The notes: a model not told the origin generated them from the letters alone. Counted from the first letter of the stretch, positions 34,228 through 44,409 are shown. The stretch is DNA of 64,000 bases from Antilocapra americana (GCA_007570785.1 ML664175.1:12501441-12565440); one strand, 5' to 3'. Program-made: numbers and translations.

Positions 34228-34370
34228 TGACCTATTTTTTTTTTATTGCCTTTAAAAACAAAACTGGAGTATAGCTGTTTTACACTGCTGTGTCACTTTC
34301 TGCTATATAGCAAAGTAAATCAGTCATACTTATACATATATTCCCTCTTCGTGGATTTCCTTCCCATTTA
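34228..34370 (-). mobile_element. L1_Art 3' UTR fragment, minus strand
   Basis: actggagtatagctgtttta, gctgtgtcactttctgctat and tagcaaagtaaatcagtcat are L1_Art 3' UTR in reverse. Confidence 0.72.
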
Positions 34371-34739
34371 AGGATAGCCCTGTACTGAAAGCAGAACAAG
34401 CTGAGGAAGACCTGAGTTTCTGAAGGCAAATGGGTAGCTTGTTCTTAAGTAGGCAGAAATGCCTACTGGCGGGGAGCTCTCCCTGGTGCTGCCTGACACT
34501 TCTCCCAAGTCTCCTTTCCTTGTAGGAATTATAGCTCTTCTCCTGAATTTTAGCTCTTCTCCAAAACATCAATCTAAATCCTTGTTTGAAAATGTATCCT
34601 TCTTGGACTTTGATGCTTGACCATCCCTGGTGTTTATTTCTAGCTAACATCTGGAGCCTTTGGTCCTGCCTGGGAAAAAATATTGAGGTCTTTAAGCTCT
34701 TTCCTTGGGGATAGACTCTCTAAACCACTAAACCCTGAA

Positions 34740-34822
34740 CATTTGTCTGTCTCCTGTCTATCTATCTATCTGTCTTCTACCTATCTATCCATCTATCCAT
34801 CCACCTATGTATCATCCATCTC
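34740..34822. repeat. (TCTA)n/(TCCA)n tetranucleotide microsatellite
   Basis: Imperfect TCTA, TCTG and ATCC units, including tatctatctatctgtcttc and tccatctatccatccac. Confidence 0.88.
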
Positions 34823-34872
34823 TGCTTTAATTTGATGTTCTTGACCAAGAAAGGAAAAGAAAGTTTATTGTG

Positions 34873-34972
34873 GCTTCTCCAGAGGATCTTCCCGACCCAG
34901 GGATCAAACCTGGGTGGGTCTCCTTCATTGCAGGCAGAGTCTTTACCATCTGAGCCACCACCAGGGAAGCCC
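34873..34972 (-). mobile_element. Bov-tA tRNA-head fragment
   Basis: Only the head half is present in reverse: gaggatcttcccgacccagg, gtctccttcattgcaggcag, gccaccaccagggaagccc. Confidence 0.85.
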
Positions 34973-35054
34973 ACATTATGGCTATATTCTCATAAAATAA
35001 GATATAGGCACATAGTATGTGCTTTGCTATGTAGCAGATATTCAATGCACACTT

Positions 35055-35205
35055 TTTAAAAAATTGAGGTAAAATTCATGAAAATAAAATCAAGCACTTG
35101 AAAACGTGTGATTCGTGTATTAAAGTGTACAATATACATATACATTCATGCTTGGTGTAACCACCTCTGTCTAATCCCCAAAACAATTAACACTTACCTT
35201 TTGAA
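35055..35205 (-). mobile_element. Ancient L1 3' UTR fragment
   Basis: aattgaggtaaaattcatga, attaaagtgtacaatataca and gtaaccacctctgtctaatc resemble an old L1 3' UTR in reverse. Confidence 0.6.
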
Positions 35206-35359
35206 AGCTGTATGAATGTAAAGATTACTTGAGTGATTCAGAAGAAATTTCTGTCATTTATTGAATTCATTAGGTAAATTATTAACTCTGAAAATTGTAA
35301 ATATTTTAACTACATGAATATTATTTCATTTTTTTAATTTGTTTAGGTGGTAATGATAA

Positions 35360-35690
35360 TATTAGCTATTATTTAGGGAATGCCTACTACACGCCAGACA
35401 CTTTCCATATAGTTTCTTATTTAAGCTCAGAATAACCTAATGAACTAGGTATTATTAATGACAGAAAATACCCCTGAAGCTCAGAGATTTTAGTTAACGC
35501 TTGTCAAGGCCACACAGCTACCAAGTGGCAGTGATGTGCTGTGCTTAGTTGCTCAGTCGTGTCCGACTCTTTGTGACCCCATGCACTGCAGCCGGCCAGG
35601 CTCCTCTTTCTACCAAGTGGCAGAGCTGAGGCTTAATCCAAGCCAATCTGACACCGGGACTCGATCTCTTAATCACAACAAAATAGTACC
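35360..35690 (+). mobile_element. MIR SINE split by a Bov-A fragment
   Basis: atttagggaatgcctactac, ctgaagctcagagattttag and caaggccacacagctaccaa are MIR; agctgaggcttaatccaagc resumes after the insertion. Confidence 0.8.
35532..35609 (-). mobile_element. 78-bp truncated Bov-A with perfect 14-bp TSD
   Basis: gttgctcagtcgtgtccgac through ggccaggctcctct is only the 3' third of a Bov-A/Bov-tA, reversed. CTACCAAGTGGCAG at 35518-35531 and 35610-35623, from the host MIR, is duplicated exactly. Confidence 0.92.
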
Positions 35691-35844
35691 TATATGGACA
35701 CAGGCTTATTATCTGTGACAAGTATGGATTATAAAGAAAGTTAAACTCTCAGAAAGCAAAAAAAACTAGATACATGTAAACTCAAGGTTAAATGCTTAAA
35801 AACAAAGAATGAGAAAAAGCTAAAAAAACACCAGAAATCTTCAT

Positions 35845-36063
35845 GTGTGCATGTGATTACTCAGTCATGTCTGACTCTTTGCCACCTTTTTAGACTATAG
35901 CCCTCCAGGCTTCTCTGTCGGTGGGAATTTTCAGGCAAGAATACTGGAGTGGGTTGCCATATTCTGCTCCAGGAGATCTCCCCAATCCAGAGACCAAACC
36001 CAAGTCTCCTGTGTCTCCTGCATTGCAGGTGGATTCTTTACCCATTGAGACATCAGGGAAGTG
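35845..36063 (-). mobile_element. Full Bov-tA SINE, minus strand, 14-bp TSD
   Basis: All parts from tgattactcagtcatgtctg to gagacatcagggaagtg are present. CCAGAAATCTTCAT at 35831-35844 and 36064-36077 is identical. Confidence 0.93.
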
Positions 36064-36159
36064 CCAGAAATCTTCATAGAACTGTTCAAAGTTAGGGAGT
36101 TTTGCTGGAAGTTTTTTATATAATTTAATGGACTTCTATTTAATTATTCAACTGTCAGG

Positions 36160-36290
36160 AGTCTTTTTTTTTTTTTTACCTTTTTTTGGTTGCACCCCAC
36201 AGCATGTGGGATTTTAATTCCCCAACCAGGGATTGATCCCACACTCACTGCGTTGGGAAGTGGTTAAGCTGGACTACCAGGGAAGTCCTG
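36160..36290 (-). mobile_element. CHR-type SINE, minus strand
   Basis: T run at 36164-36177, ggttgcaccccacagcatgt, aattccccaaccagggattg and ctaccagggaagtcct. Confidence 0.87.
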
Positions 36291-37099
36291 TCACGATTTT
36301 AAAATCATGATTCTCTTGCATCATCCAGGTGATCTTTTCCTGAATCACCAATATCAGAAAGGAAGCTTGTTCTAATGTATTCTGTTTTAAAAAACAAAAT
36401 AAGTCATTCTGGTTACTTTCCTGTTTTTCTGCTCCTCTTCATTGCAAGCCTCCTTGAAAGCATTGTCTGTGGTCACTCCTTCAATCATCTCTGCTCAAAT
36501 AGATTCCATCCCCATGACTCCACTGAAACAGCCCTCATCAAGGTTTCCTTTGACCTCTGTGTTGCCAAATCCATCATTCTCTTTTGGTGCCTTCTGAAAC
36601 TTTTTGGCAGCCTTTGACCCTGCTGATTGCAGGGTCAACACCCTCCTTGAAATTCCTCTTTGCCTTCTCCATCACCATACTCTCTTTCATCTACATGGGC
36701 TCCTTCTTCTCAGTTTCCTTTCTGGATTCTTGGTTGTTGATTCTAGCATATAGTTTGTTTTTCTCTGTCTCAGGGCTTGGTTCCAGGACACAGACAATTC
36801 CTCATCTGCCTGTCAGTATTCCCTATATGATCTTATCTGGTCCCTTGACTATAAGTACCTCCCATATGCTAATGCTAATCCAATTATATCTTCTGCTCAA
36901 ATTCTCCCCTGGAGTTCATACTCATAGTTCTAGCATAGTTCTTTCTTGGACGTCTAATAGGCATGTCATACTTAACATGACTAAAACTGAACTCTTGATT
37001 TCTACCCCTAACTTGATCCTCCCACAGAGATATCCATCTTATAAATGACATCAAGATCTACCCATCTGTTCAGATTTGGAAAAAAAAACATTAATATTT

Positions 37100-37650
37100 T
37101 TTTCCTTCAGAATTAAAAGATGCTTGCTCTTTGGAAGAAAAGCTATGACCAATCTATTAAAAAGCAGAGACATTACTTTGCCAACAAAGGTCTGTCTAGT
37201 CGAAGCTATGGTTTTTCCAATAGTCATGTATGAAAGTGAGAGTTGGACCATAAAGAAATCTGAGCACTGAAGAATTGATGCTTTTGAAGTGTGGTGTTGG
37301 AGAAGACTCTTGAGAGTCCCTTGGACTGCAAGGAGATCCAACCAGTCCATCCTAAAGGAGATCAGTCCTGAATATTCATGGAAGGACTGATGCTGAAGCT
37401 GAAACTCCAATACTTTGGCCACCTGATGTAAAGAACTGACTCATTGGAAAAGATCCTGATGCTGGGAAAGATTGAAGGCAGGAGGAGAAGGAGATGACAG
37501 AGGATGAGATGGTTGGATGGCATCACCAACTCAATGGACATGAGTCTGAGCAAGCTCTGGGAGTTGTTGATGGACAGGGAGGCCTGGTGTGCTGCAGTCC
37601 ATGGGGTTGCAAAGAGCCGGACATGACTGAGTGAATGAACTGAATTTTTC
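37100..37650 (+). mobile_element. BovB 3' end nested in L2
   Basis: gaattaaaagatgcttgctc, ggtgttggagaagactcttg, ggatggcatcaccaactcaa and ccggacatgactgagtgaat are BovB landmarks; 5'-truncated. Confidence 0.92.
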
Positions 37651-38231
37651 TTTCCTTCATCTGTAAGTAATCCATGATAAGTTTAACTCTATATTTTATA
37701 TTACATTCCAAATCAGTGCAATCCTATCTCCATCTCCCCTGCAACCATTGTAATACACCCATCATCATACCTCATTATAATATACACAACAGCTTAAAAC
37801 TAGTTTCTCTGCTTTCTCTTATGCCCTCCTATAATTCATTTTCAGAACAGCCATCAGAGCTAATCAGATCAGGTCATTTCCCTACTTAAAACTGTCCTTT
37901 GTTTCTCTTCTCAGATAAAACTCAAACTCTTTCCTGTGGCTTTCAAGCTCCTGCATACAATGCCCTCTGAATTCATTCCATAAACAACACCCCCTGCCCC
38001 CACCCTCATTCTTCGTTTAAGCCACACCAGCTTTCTCTTAGCCCCAGCTTTCTCTTAGCCCCTTCTTGACTGGCTGTTCCTTCTGCTGGGAATTCTCTTC
38101 CCCTAGATCTTCACATAACCTGGATCATCCAGGAGTCAAATACCAGCTTCTCAGAGAAGTCCATGCTAGCCCTCCTTTTTAAATTGGCGGACATTGCTCC
38201 ACATCGGTCACTCTCCTATGGGTCTTTTAAA

Positions 38232-38405
38232 AAACTATATCTGTATATTTGGGTGCACAAGGTCTTAGTTGCAATATGTGGGATTTTTAGTTGTGGCATG
38301 TGGAATCTTTTTTTTTTTTTTTTCCAGTTGAGCTATGTGGGATCTAGTTCCCTGACCTACATTGGGAGTGCAGAGTTTTAGACACTGGACTTCAGGGAAG
38401 TCCCC
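38232..38405 (-). mobile_element. CHR-type SINE nested in L2
   Basis: gcacaaggtcttagttgcaa, a 17-base T run at about 38310, gatctagttccctgacctac and acttcagggaagtcccc. Confidence 0.82.
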
Positions 38406-38565
38406 CTGTGGCTCTTTTAATTTTCTCCAGGAGCCTCATTACTCTAAAATTGCATTGCTTGCTTAGTATCTTCCCCATTTAAAATATAAACTTCATGAGG
38501 GCATAGACTACACATGACTACTGTACCCCCATGCTTAAAATAGTACCTGTTACAGTCTAGCTTCT

Positions 38566-38700
38566 CAACAGATGATGCAGTTAAGGCTCAAAAAATTTAA
38601 TGCTGTGTCCAAAATCATCCAGTGAGTAAGAGATGAAGCCAAAATTTGAACCCAAGTCTTCCACATTGAATTCTGGAGCCCTTCTATTGCATGATAATGC
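38566..38700 (+). mobile_element. MIR fragment
   Basis: cagatgatgcagttaaggct, aatcatccagtgagtaagag and tttgaacccaagtcttccac match the MIR 3' core. Confidence 0.7.
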
Positions 38701-38837
38701 ATGTAATATATATTCAGAACACAATTATTTTCATTATCTGAGTAATGGAAAAAAGTCCCCTGGTTTTTTGTTATTTGTAAAGCTTATAAAAAGCTAACTA
38801 AAATAATTTTTTTCTTTTCCTTTGCTGCAAAACATTA

Positions 38838-38864
38838 TATTCACACACACACACACACACACCT
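38838..38864. repeat. (CA)n microsatellite
   Basis: About twelve CA dinucleotides without interruption. Confidence 0.93.
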
Positions 38865-39329
38865 TAAATGAATACTCTTATGTATCTGGAAAATGTTTTT
38901 GTGTTAATAAAATAGGCCTTACCTTGACTATCCTATTTTTTAATGGGCTAAAACTGACAGGAAAAGCCATATACTGATTTTTTGTTAGAAAGTTATTAAA
39001 ATAAATTTGGAACAATTTACTACGCAGTCAATGGGTTTATATTCTTTTGAACAAAATTGGCTTTTAAATTAGTGTCTTATGTCCTCTGAAAAAGGTTTCA
39101 TAATGCCATTCTCAAAGGGGAGAATTGTGGTTTTCTAACCACACATTTTGAAAGTGTCTGAAATAGAAATACAAAAATTATGTCCTAGGAAGAAAGGCAG
39201 TAATAAGACTCTTAAATAAATAACCTGAGGAATTTCAAAATCATAGGTACATATATTTTTAAAATACTCTATAATTTTCTTCTCATAACTCTGGATTTTT
39301 TCTTTTAACTTTTTTGCATCAAAGAAAGT
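38865..39329. other. AT-rich low-copy DNA, no gene seen
   Basis: No recognised element. Confidence 0.4.
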
Positions 39330-39730
39330 CAAAGATGCTTCAGCAACATAAATGGACCTAGAGATTTCCAGACTGGATGATATCGCTTATATATGGAGTC
39401 TTTAAAAATGGTGCAAATGAACTTATTTACATAACAGAACAGAGTCACAGATGTAGGAAATAATCTTTTGGTTACCAGGAGGGGAAGGGAGAGAGGGATA
39501 AATTGGGAGATTGAGATTGGTGTATACACACTACTATATATAAGACATATAATAAGGACCTACTGTATACCACAGGGAACTCTACTCAATACTCTATAAT
39601 GACATATATAGGAAAATAATTTAAAGAAGAGGGGATATATGTATATGCATAACTGATTCACTTTGTTGTACACCTGCAACTATCACAACATTATAAATCA
39701 ACTATACTCCAAAATAATAATTTTATAAAG
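39330..39730 (+). mobile_element. L1_Art-type 3' end, plus strand
   Basis: agcaacataaatggacctag, atatatggagtctttaaaaa, gaggggaagggagagaggga, aaggacctactgtataccac and gttgtacacctgcaactatc lead to an A/T-rich tail. 5'-truncated within ORF2. Confidence 0.82.
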
Positions 39731-40295
39731 TTATTATAAAAATAATTTTTAAAAGTTGCTTATATGATGTTTCTCGGTCTTTCACAGTTAGATATTGTGT
39801 ATGGACGTTCTGCCACATACGCTTTTCCTCCAGTCTTCCCAGTTTGGCAGTGTACCAGCTTTTGATTAAACTGGTAATATTTACATCATGTCTGTTGTTC
39901 ACAGCTGAGCTATGTATGGTTGTACAACTTTTTTTCTTCTCTTCATATTAATAATTGCCTTCTGTTGCCATTGCTTTAGTTCTTTTTGCACTTCTTACTA
40001 ATTCATCTATAAGCTTTTTGATAGAATTATAACTCCTTTCACTGTGGTACAAACATACTAGGTAATCTGTTTTGTCTTTCTCTCACACATTCTCTCTAGC
40101 TCACTTTCATTTTCTTGGGAATATCTTCCCTGTGGTGTTCTACTTCTTGCTTCAGTCTGCACTAATTGCTCTCCATATGACCTGCTGGACATCAGTCCTG
40201 GGATGACTTTTGTCACAATCCTAAGAATTTTCTTTTGGAGTGCATTTTCCACTTCTTGGACTCATGTCTTATTTCTTTTTGGTTTACTTTCTTTT
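39731..40295. other. Unassigned AT-rich DNA with a short minus-strand open frame
   Basis: No repeat recognised. On the minus strand a 64-codon frame from a GTG at 40252 to 40058 contains NALQKKILRIVTKVIPGLM and is rich in charged residues. Without an ATG, splice context or homologue in mind I do not call it a gene; a decayed exon or retrocopy is possible. Confidence 0.3.
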
Positions 40296-40311
40296 AAAAT
40301 TATTTTTCTTT

Positions 40312-40646
40312 TTTTTTGGAGGGGGGAAGCTTTATTGATAAATAGGTTATAGTGAAATAAATAGAGTAATAGTTCCTAGGGGAGTAAAAAATTAGACTCT
40401 ACATCTCTCTACCTCGCCTCTAGCCCTCAGCTTCTGCCTTCTTGCTGGCCGCTTTGGATGCTGAAGACTTGGTGGGGATGCCAGGCTTTCTCGGGACCTT
40501 AGAGGCCTCAGCCTTCCCGGCCAGTGGTGTAGGCTCCCTCTTGGACCCACGACCCTTGGGAGGAACAGGGGCCTTGGCTTTGGGCACCTCCCCAGCAGCC
40601 TCTTTAGGGACCTTGCTCCCCATTTTCTTTTTGGCCAAGGAAGCAT
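40312..40646 (-). pseudogene. Antisense mRNA retrocopy end, unidentified basic protein
   Basis: Read on the minus strand this is the 3' end of a polyadenylated mRNA. A coding tail ends at TAG 40422-40420; then come about 85 bases of 3' UTR, AATAAA (complement at 40331-40336) and an A run adjoining the left target-site duplication. The peptide before the stop is Lys/Pro/Ala/Ser-rich (KAPVPPKGRGSK; SSASKAASKKAEAEG) with an internal Met at 40623, and I do not recognise its gene. The copy is 5'-truncated where it meets L1 at about 40646. The frame runs open into antisense L1 by chance. Confidence 0.72.
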
Positions 40647-41896
40647 GGAAAACATAGGCAAAACATAAGCAAAACACTCTCCGACATAAACCAAAGCAGG
40701 ATCCTTTATGACCCACCTCCCAGAATATTGGAAATAAAAGTACAAATAAACAAATGGGACCTAATTAAAATGAAAAGCTTCTGCACAACAAAGGAAACTA
40801 AAAGCAAGGTGAAAAGATAGCCTTCAGATTGGGAGAAAATAATAGCAAACGAAGCAACGGACAAACAATTAATCTCAAAAATATACAAGCAACTCCTGCA
40901 GCTCCATTCCAGAAAAATAAACGACCCAATCAAAAAGTGGGCCAAAGAACTAAACAGACATTTCTCCAAAGAAGACATACAAATGGCTAACAAACACATG
41001 AAAAGATGTTCAACATCACTCATTATCAGAGAAATGCAAATCAAAACCACAATGAGGTACCACTTTACACCAGTCAGAATGGCTGCCATCTAAAAGTCTA
41101 CAAGCAATAAATGCTGGAGAGGATGTGGAGAAAAGGGAACCCTCTTACACTGTTGGTGGGAATGCAAACTAGTACAGCCACTATGGAGAACAGTGTGGAG
41201 ATTCCTTAAAAAACTGACAAATAGAACTGCCATATGACCCAGCAATCCCACTGCTGGGCATACACACCGAGGAAACCAGAATTGAAAGAGACACATGTAC
41301 CCCAATGTTCATCGCTGCATTGTTTACAATAGCCAGGACATGGAAGCAACCTAGATGCCCATCAACTGACGAATGGATAAGAAAGCTGTGGTATATATAC
41401 ACAATGGAATATTACTCAGCCATTAAAAAGAATTCATTTGAATCAGTTCTACTCAGGTGGATGGAACTGGAGCCTATTATCCAGAGTGAAGTAAGCCAGA
41501 AGGAAAAACAAAAATACAGTATACTAACGCATATATATGGAATTTAGAAAGATGGTAACGAGAACCCTGTATGCGAGACAGCAAAAGAAACACAGATGTA
41601 TAGAACAGTCTTGTGGACTCTGTGGAAGAGGGCAAGGGTAGGATGATATGGGAGAATGGCATCGAAACATGTAAATTACCATATGTGAAACCAATCGCCA
41701 GCCCAGGGTTGATGCTCAGGGCTGGTGCACCGGGATGACCTAGAGAGAGGGAATCGGGAGGGAGGAGGGAGGGGGGTTCTGGAAGGGGAACATATGTATA
41801 CCCATGGCAGATTCATGTCGATGTATGGCAAAACCAACACAATAAAGAAAAAAATTATAAAAAAATAAATAAATAAAGCCACATTTATAGGATAAA
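40647..41896 (+). mobile_element. L1_BT 3' part of composite insertion
   Basis: Begins within ORF2 (aaaacataggcaaaacataa, with an 11-base local duplication) and keeps the C-terminal region through ILTHIYGI-stop at 41547, then the G/A-rich 3' UTR and a (TAAA)n tail. A further 16 bases (gccacatttataggat, 41878-41893) precede the last A run. AAAATTATTTTTCTTT at 40296-40311 and 41897-41912 encloses this L1 together with the antisense retrocopy. Confidence 0.9.
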
Positions 41897-41924
41897 AAAA
41901 TTATTTTTCTTTAATTAAATTTTT

Positions 41925-42110
41925 AGCTGTACAATGAATGGATTCAGTTACATATATATGTGTGTGTATATATGTATATATATATTTAGATTCCAATATG
42001 TTATTACAAAATATTGAATACAGTTCTCTGTGCTGTACAGTAAATCCTTATTGTTTATCTATTTTATACATAGTGTGACTTTCTTACATGGTTTACATTT
42101 CTAAGTAAAT
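41925..42110 (-). mobile_element. L1_Art 3' UTR fragment, minus strand
   Basis: tttagctgtacaatgaatgg, a TA/TG-rich stretch and ttgaatacagttctctgtgc with tgctgtacagtaaatcctta are L1_Art 3' UTR in reverse. Confidence 0.75.
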
Positions 42111-42121
42111 TCCTTAGAAAC

Positions 42122-42897
42122 TGTGCAGATGGGGTACATTTGTGGGAACAAGCTTATCAACTGCCTCTGCACGGTCACCGTGGCCTCTGCCGCTTGCATG
42201 CCTCCATCCACGGAGGGTTGGAGGAGGACGTTCTGCAACAGCAAGGTCCTTCAGACCAGCCGCTTTCTGCTTGTCCTGCAGAGGCAAGCGGCCTCACTCA
42301 GCAATTGCTTGGTGCTACAGTGAGCCCCTCCCGCAAGCAAGCGACAGTTAGTGAGCAACTGTCAACAAGTGACCGTTAGCGGTCCTGCTCAGCCATTGGT
42401 TGGTGCCTAGTGGGCCCCACCCCTTCCCCTCTTGTATGTAAAAGTTGCCAGAATTCCGACTGAGGGAAGATGGTTTTCTGAGATGCTGTGTGCCATCTTC
42501 TGGAGAAGGCAATGGAACCTCACTCCAGTACTCTCGCCTGGAAAATCCCATGGATGCAGGAGCCTGGTAGGCTGCAGTCCATGGGGTCGCGAAGAGTAGG
42601 ACATGGCTGAGCAACTTCACTTTCACTTTTCACTTTCATGCATTGGAGAAGGAAATGGCAACCCACTCCAGTGTTCTTGTCTGGAGAATCCCAGGGACGG
42701 AGGAGCCTGGTGGGCTGCCGTCTATGGGATCGCACAGAGTTGGACACGACTGAAGCTACTTAGCAGCAGCAGCAGCTGCCATCTTCTCCATCTGCTAGCT
42801 TTCTAATTAAAGTCGTTATTCCTTCTTCCAGTAACAGAGTCTCCCAATTTATTGGCCTGTCATGTGGTGAGCAGAATGAGCTTGGGCTTGGTAATAT
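42122..42897 (+). mobile_element. Probable solo LTR of an endogenous retrovirus, split by Bov-A2
   Basis: Promoter-like sequence with CCATTGG (about 42394), a C-rich box, gtatgtaaaag as a weak TATA-like motif, then ctttctaattaaagtcgtta as a polyadenylation-like region and a tgtggtgagcagaatgagct end resembling ruminant ERV LTR termini. Without the Bov-A2 it is about 490 bp. No gag, pol or env adjoins it. Exact ends and direct repeats could not be fixed. Confidence 0.5.
42502..42776 (+). mobile_element. Bov-A2 dimeric SINE with 11-bp TSD
   Basis: Two Bov-A units joined by the cactttcacttttcactttc linker, ending in (AGC)n. TGCCATCTTCT at 42491-42501 and 42777-42787 is duplicated. It is one of the least diverged SINEs here, hence young. 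Confidence 0.95.
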
Positions 42898-43055
42898 TGC
42901 TACCAAGATGTGCTTCTGACTTCTGATTCTTTGTATGTGGTTCTTACAGCCTGGAAAATTTTAGGATCTTCTCTTTATCTTTGGTGGCCTGATATTTCAA
43001 AATGAATTGCCTGGATATGAGTCTTTTTTTATTCACTGTCCCAAGGACTTGGTGA

Positions 43056-43255
43056 AAGTGAAAGCTGCTCACTTATGTCCAACTCTTTGTGACCCCATGG
43101 ACTATATATAGTCTATGGAATTCTCCAGGCCAGAATACTGGAGTGGGTAGCCTTTCCCTTCTCCAGGGGATTTTCCCAACCCAGGGACTGAACCCAGGTC
43201 TCCCACATTGCAGGCGGATTCTTTACCAGCTGAGCCACTAGGGAAGCCCTTAAAG
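43056..43255 (-). mobile_element. Bov-tA SINE, minus strand, 11-bp TSD
   Basis: gaaagctgctcacttatgtc through gagccactagggaagccc. GGACTTGGTGA at 43045-43055 and 43256-43266 flanks it. Confidence 0.92.
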
Positions 43256-43581
43256 GGACTTGGTGACTCTTTTCAATCTAGATGATCATGTCCTTCAGTT
43301 ATAAGACATTTTCTTGTGTAATTTTTACAACTTTAAAGGGCTTGCTATGGGATGTCTGATTGGTTGGCCTGTCATCCAAGACTGGTTATAAAAATGCCAG
43401 TGTTGAAATTTCTTTCAAGCTTTATTTATATTTTTCTCTCTCAATTTAATAAAAGGAGAGCTGATATTTCTTGTGAAAAATTTTCTACAGATACCACTAT
43501 TATTTCCTCCCCTTGGAAAGAGAGAAGCTCTTCTTTGGAAAAAGAAATGTCAAACTTATTATATTAAGATTAGATACTATG

Positions 43582-43745
43582 TTGAGAATGAAATGGCAAC
43601 TCACTCCAGTATTCTTGCCTGGAAAAGTCCATGGACAGAGGAGCCTGGTGGGCTGCAGTCCATGGGGTTACATGAATGAGCACGCATGCATGGGGGTGGA
43701 GGGAGATGGGTTGGTAGCAATAAACTGGGAGAACTAAGGAAAAAA
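43582..43745 (+). mobile_element. Bov-A-derived SINE with an atypical 3' tail, copy 2
   Basis: Starts gagaatgaaatggcaactca without a tRNA head and follows Bov-A to gcagtccatggggttacatg. It then has the same unusual tail as the 10994 copy (ggtggagggagatgggttgg, agcaataaactgggagaact) and an A tail. AGATTAGATACTATG at 43567-43581 and 43746-43760 is a perfect 15-bp duplication. Confidence 0.88.
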
Positions 43746-44409
43746 AGATTAGATACTATGCATGCTTGTGTTTTAAACTTATAATGAATTAGCAAGAAAT
43801 TTGTATTTGTTAACTCCTCAGCCATTGCTGTCTACATTCAGCCTCAGAGATGTCCATTGTGAGCAGAATGACTTCAATCTGCAGTGGGAGGAAGGAGGAT
43901 GGACTAGTGATGCCATTTGCACTTTTCCCATGGGACCAAATAAGGCCTCTTTCTATTTTCTTGGGCCTGGGTGTGTGCTTAACTTGGTTGAATCATATAG
44001 GTGTGGCAGGAAGGATTCAGATAAATAAGGCAGAAGCTCTACTGTGACAATCTCATTCATTGTTCTTAGAGGAAACCTTGGCATTTGTGTTAGGTGCAGC
44101 CAAAAATGATCTAGGATGTTAGAACTGTACATCCATTTGACTAGGACTTGATAGTTTCATGCAAGGGAAAGAGATGGTTTGGGATGTGGCTGACACCAGA
44201 AGGATAACTTAGAATTGTTCCAAGACAAGCAACATCAGAAAACAGTGTGGGCTGCGAGTCAACCAGAGTAATTACCAACTTCTATTTGCATATGTAAGAT
44301 AAAATAGTTGAGCCAATATTAATTAGACTTCCACTCTTCTGATTGGGTCCTTGGAAAAAATAGTAATAAAACTTATATGATATTAATTATAATAACATTA
44401 AAATAGTAA

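Larger units (their letters stand above)
36380..38565 (+). mobile_element. L2 LINE 3' portion, split twice
   Basis: The pyrimidine-rich text follows L2: cttggacgtctaataggcat and aacatgactaaaactgaact before the BovB; then agaacagccatcagagctaa, ttccttctgctgggaattct and cttcatgagggcatagacta after it. BovB (37100-37650) and CHR (38232-38405) interrupt it. The 154-codon frame at 36584-37048 is within L2 and broken. An 18-base duplication (ccagctttctcttagccc) lies near 38027-38060. Confidence 0.75.

Noticed and set aside
36584..37048. A 154-codon plus frame at 36584 with membrane-like residues
   Set aside because: It lies in a decayed L2 copy; pyrimidine-rich LINE sequence gives Leu/Ser/Phe-rich nonsense peptides.
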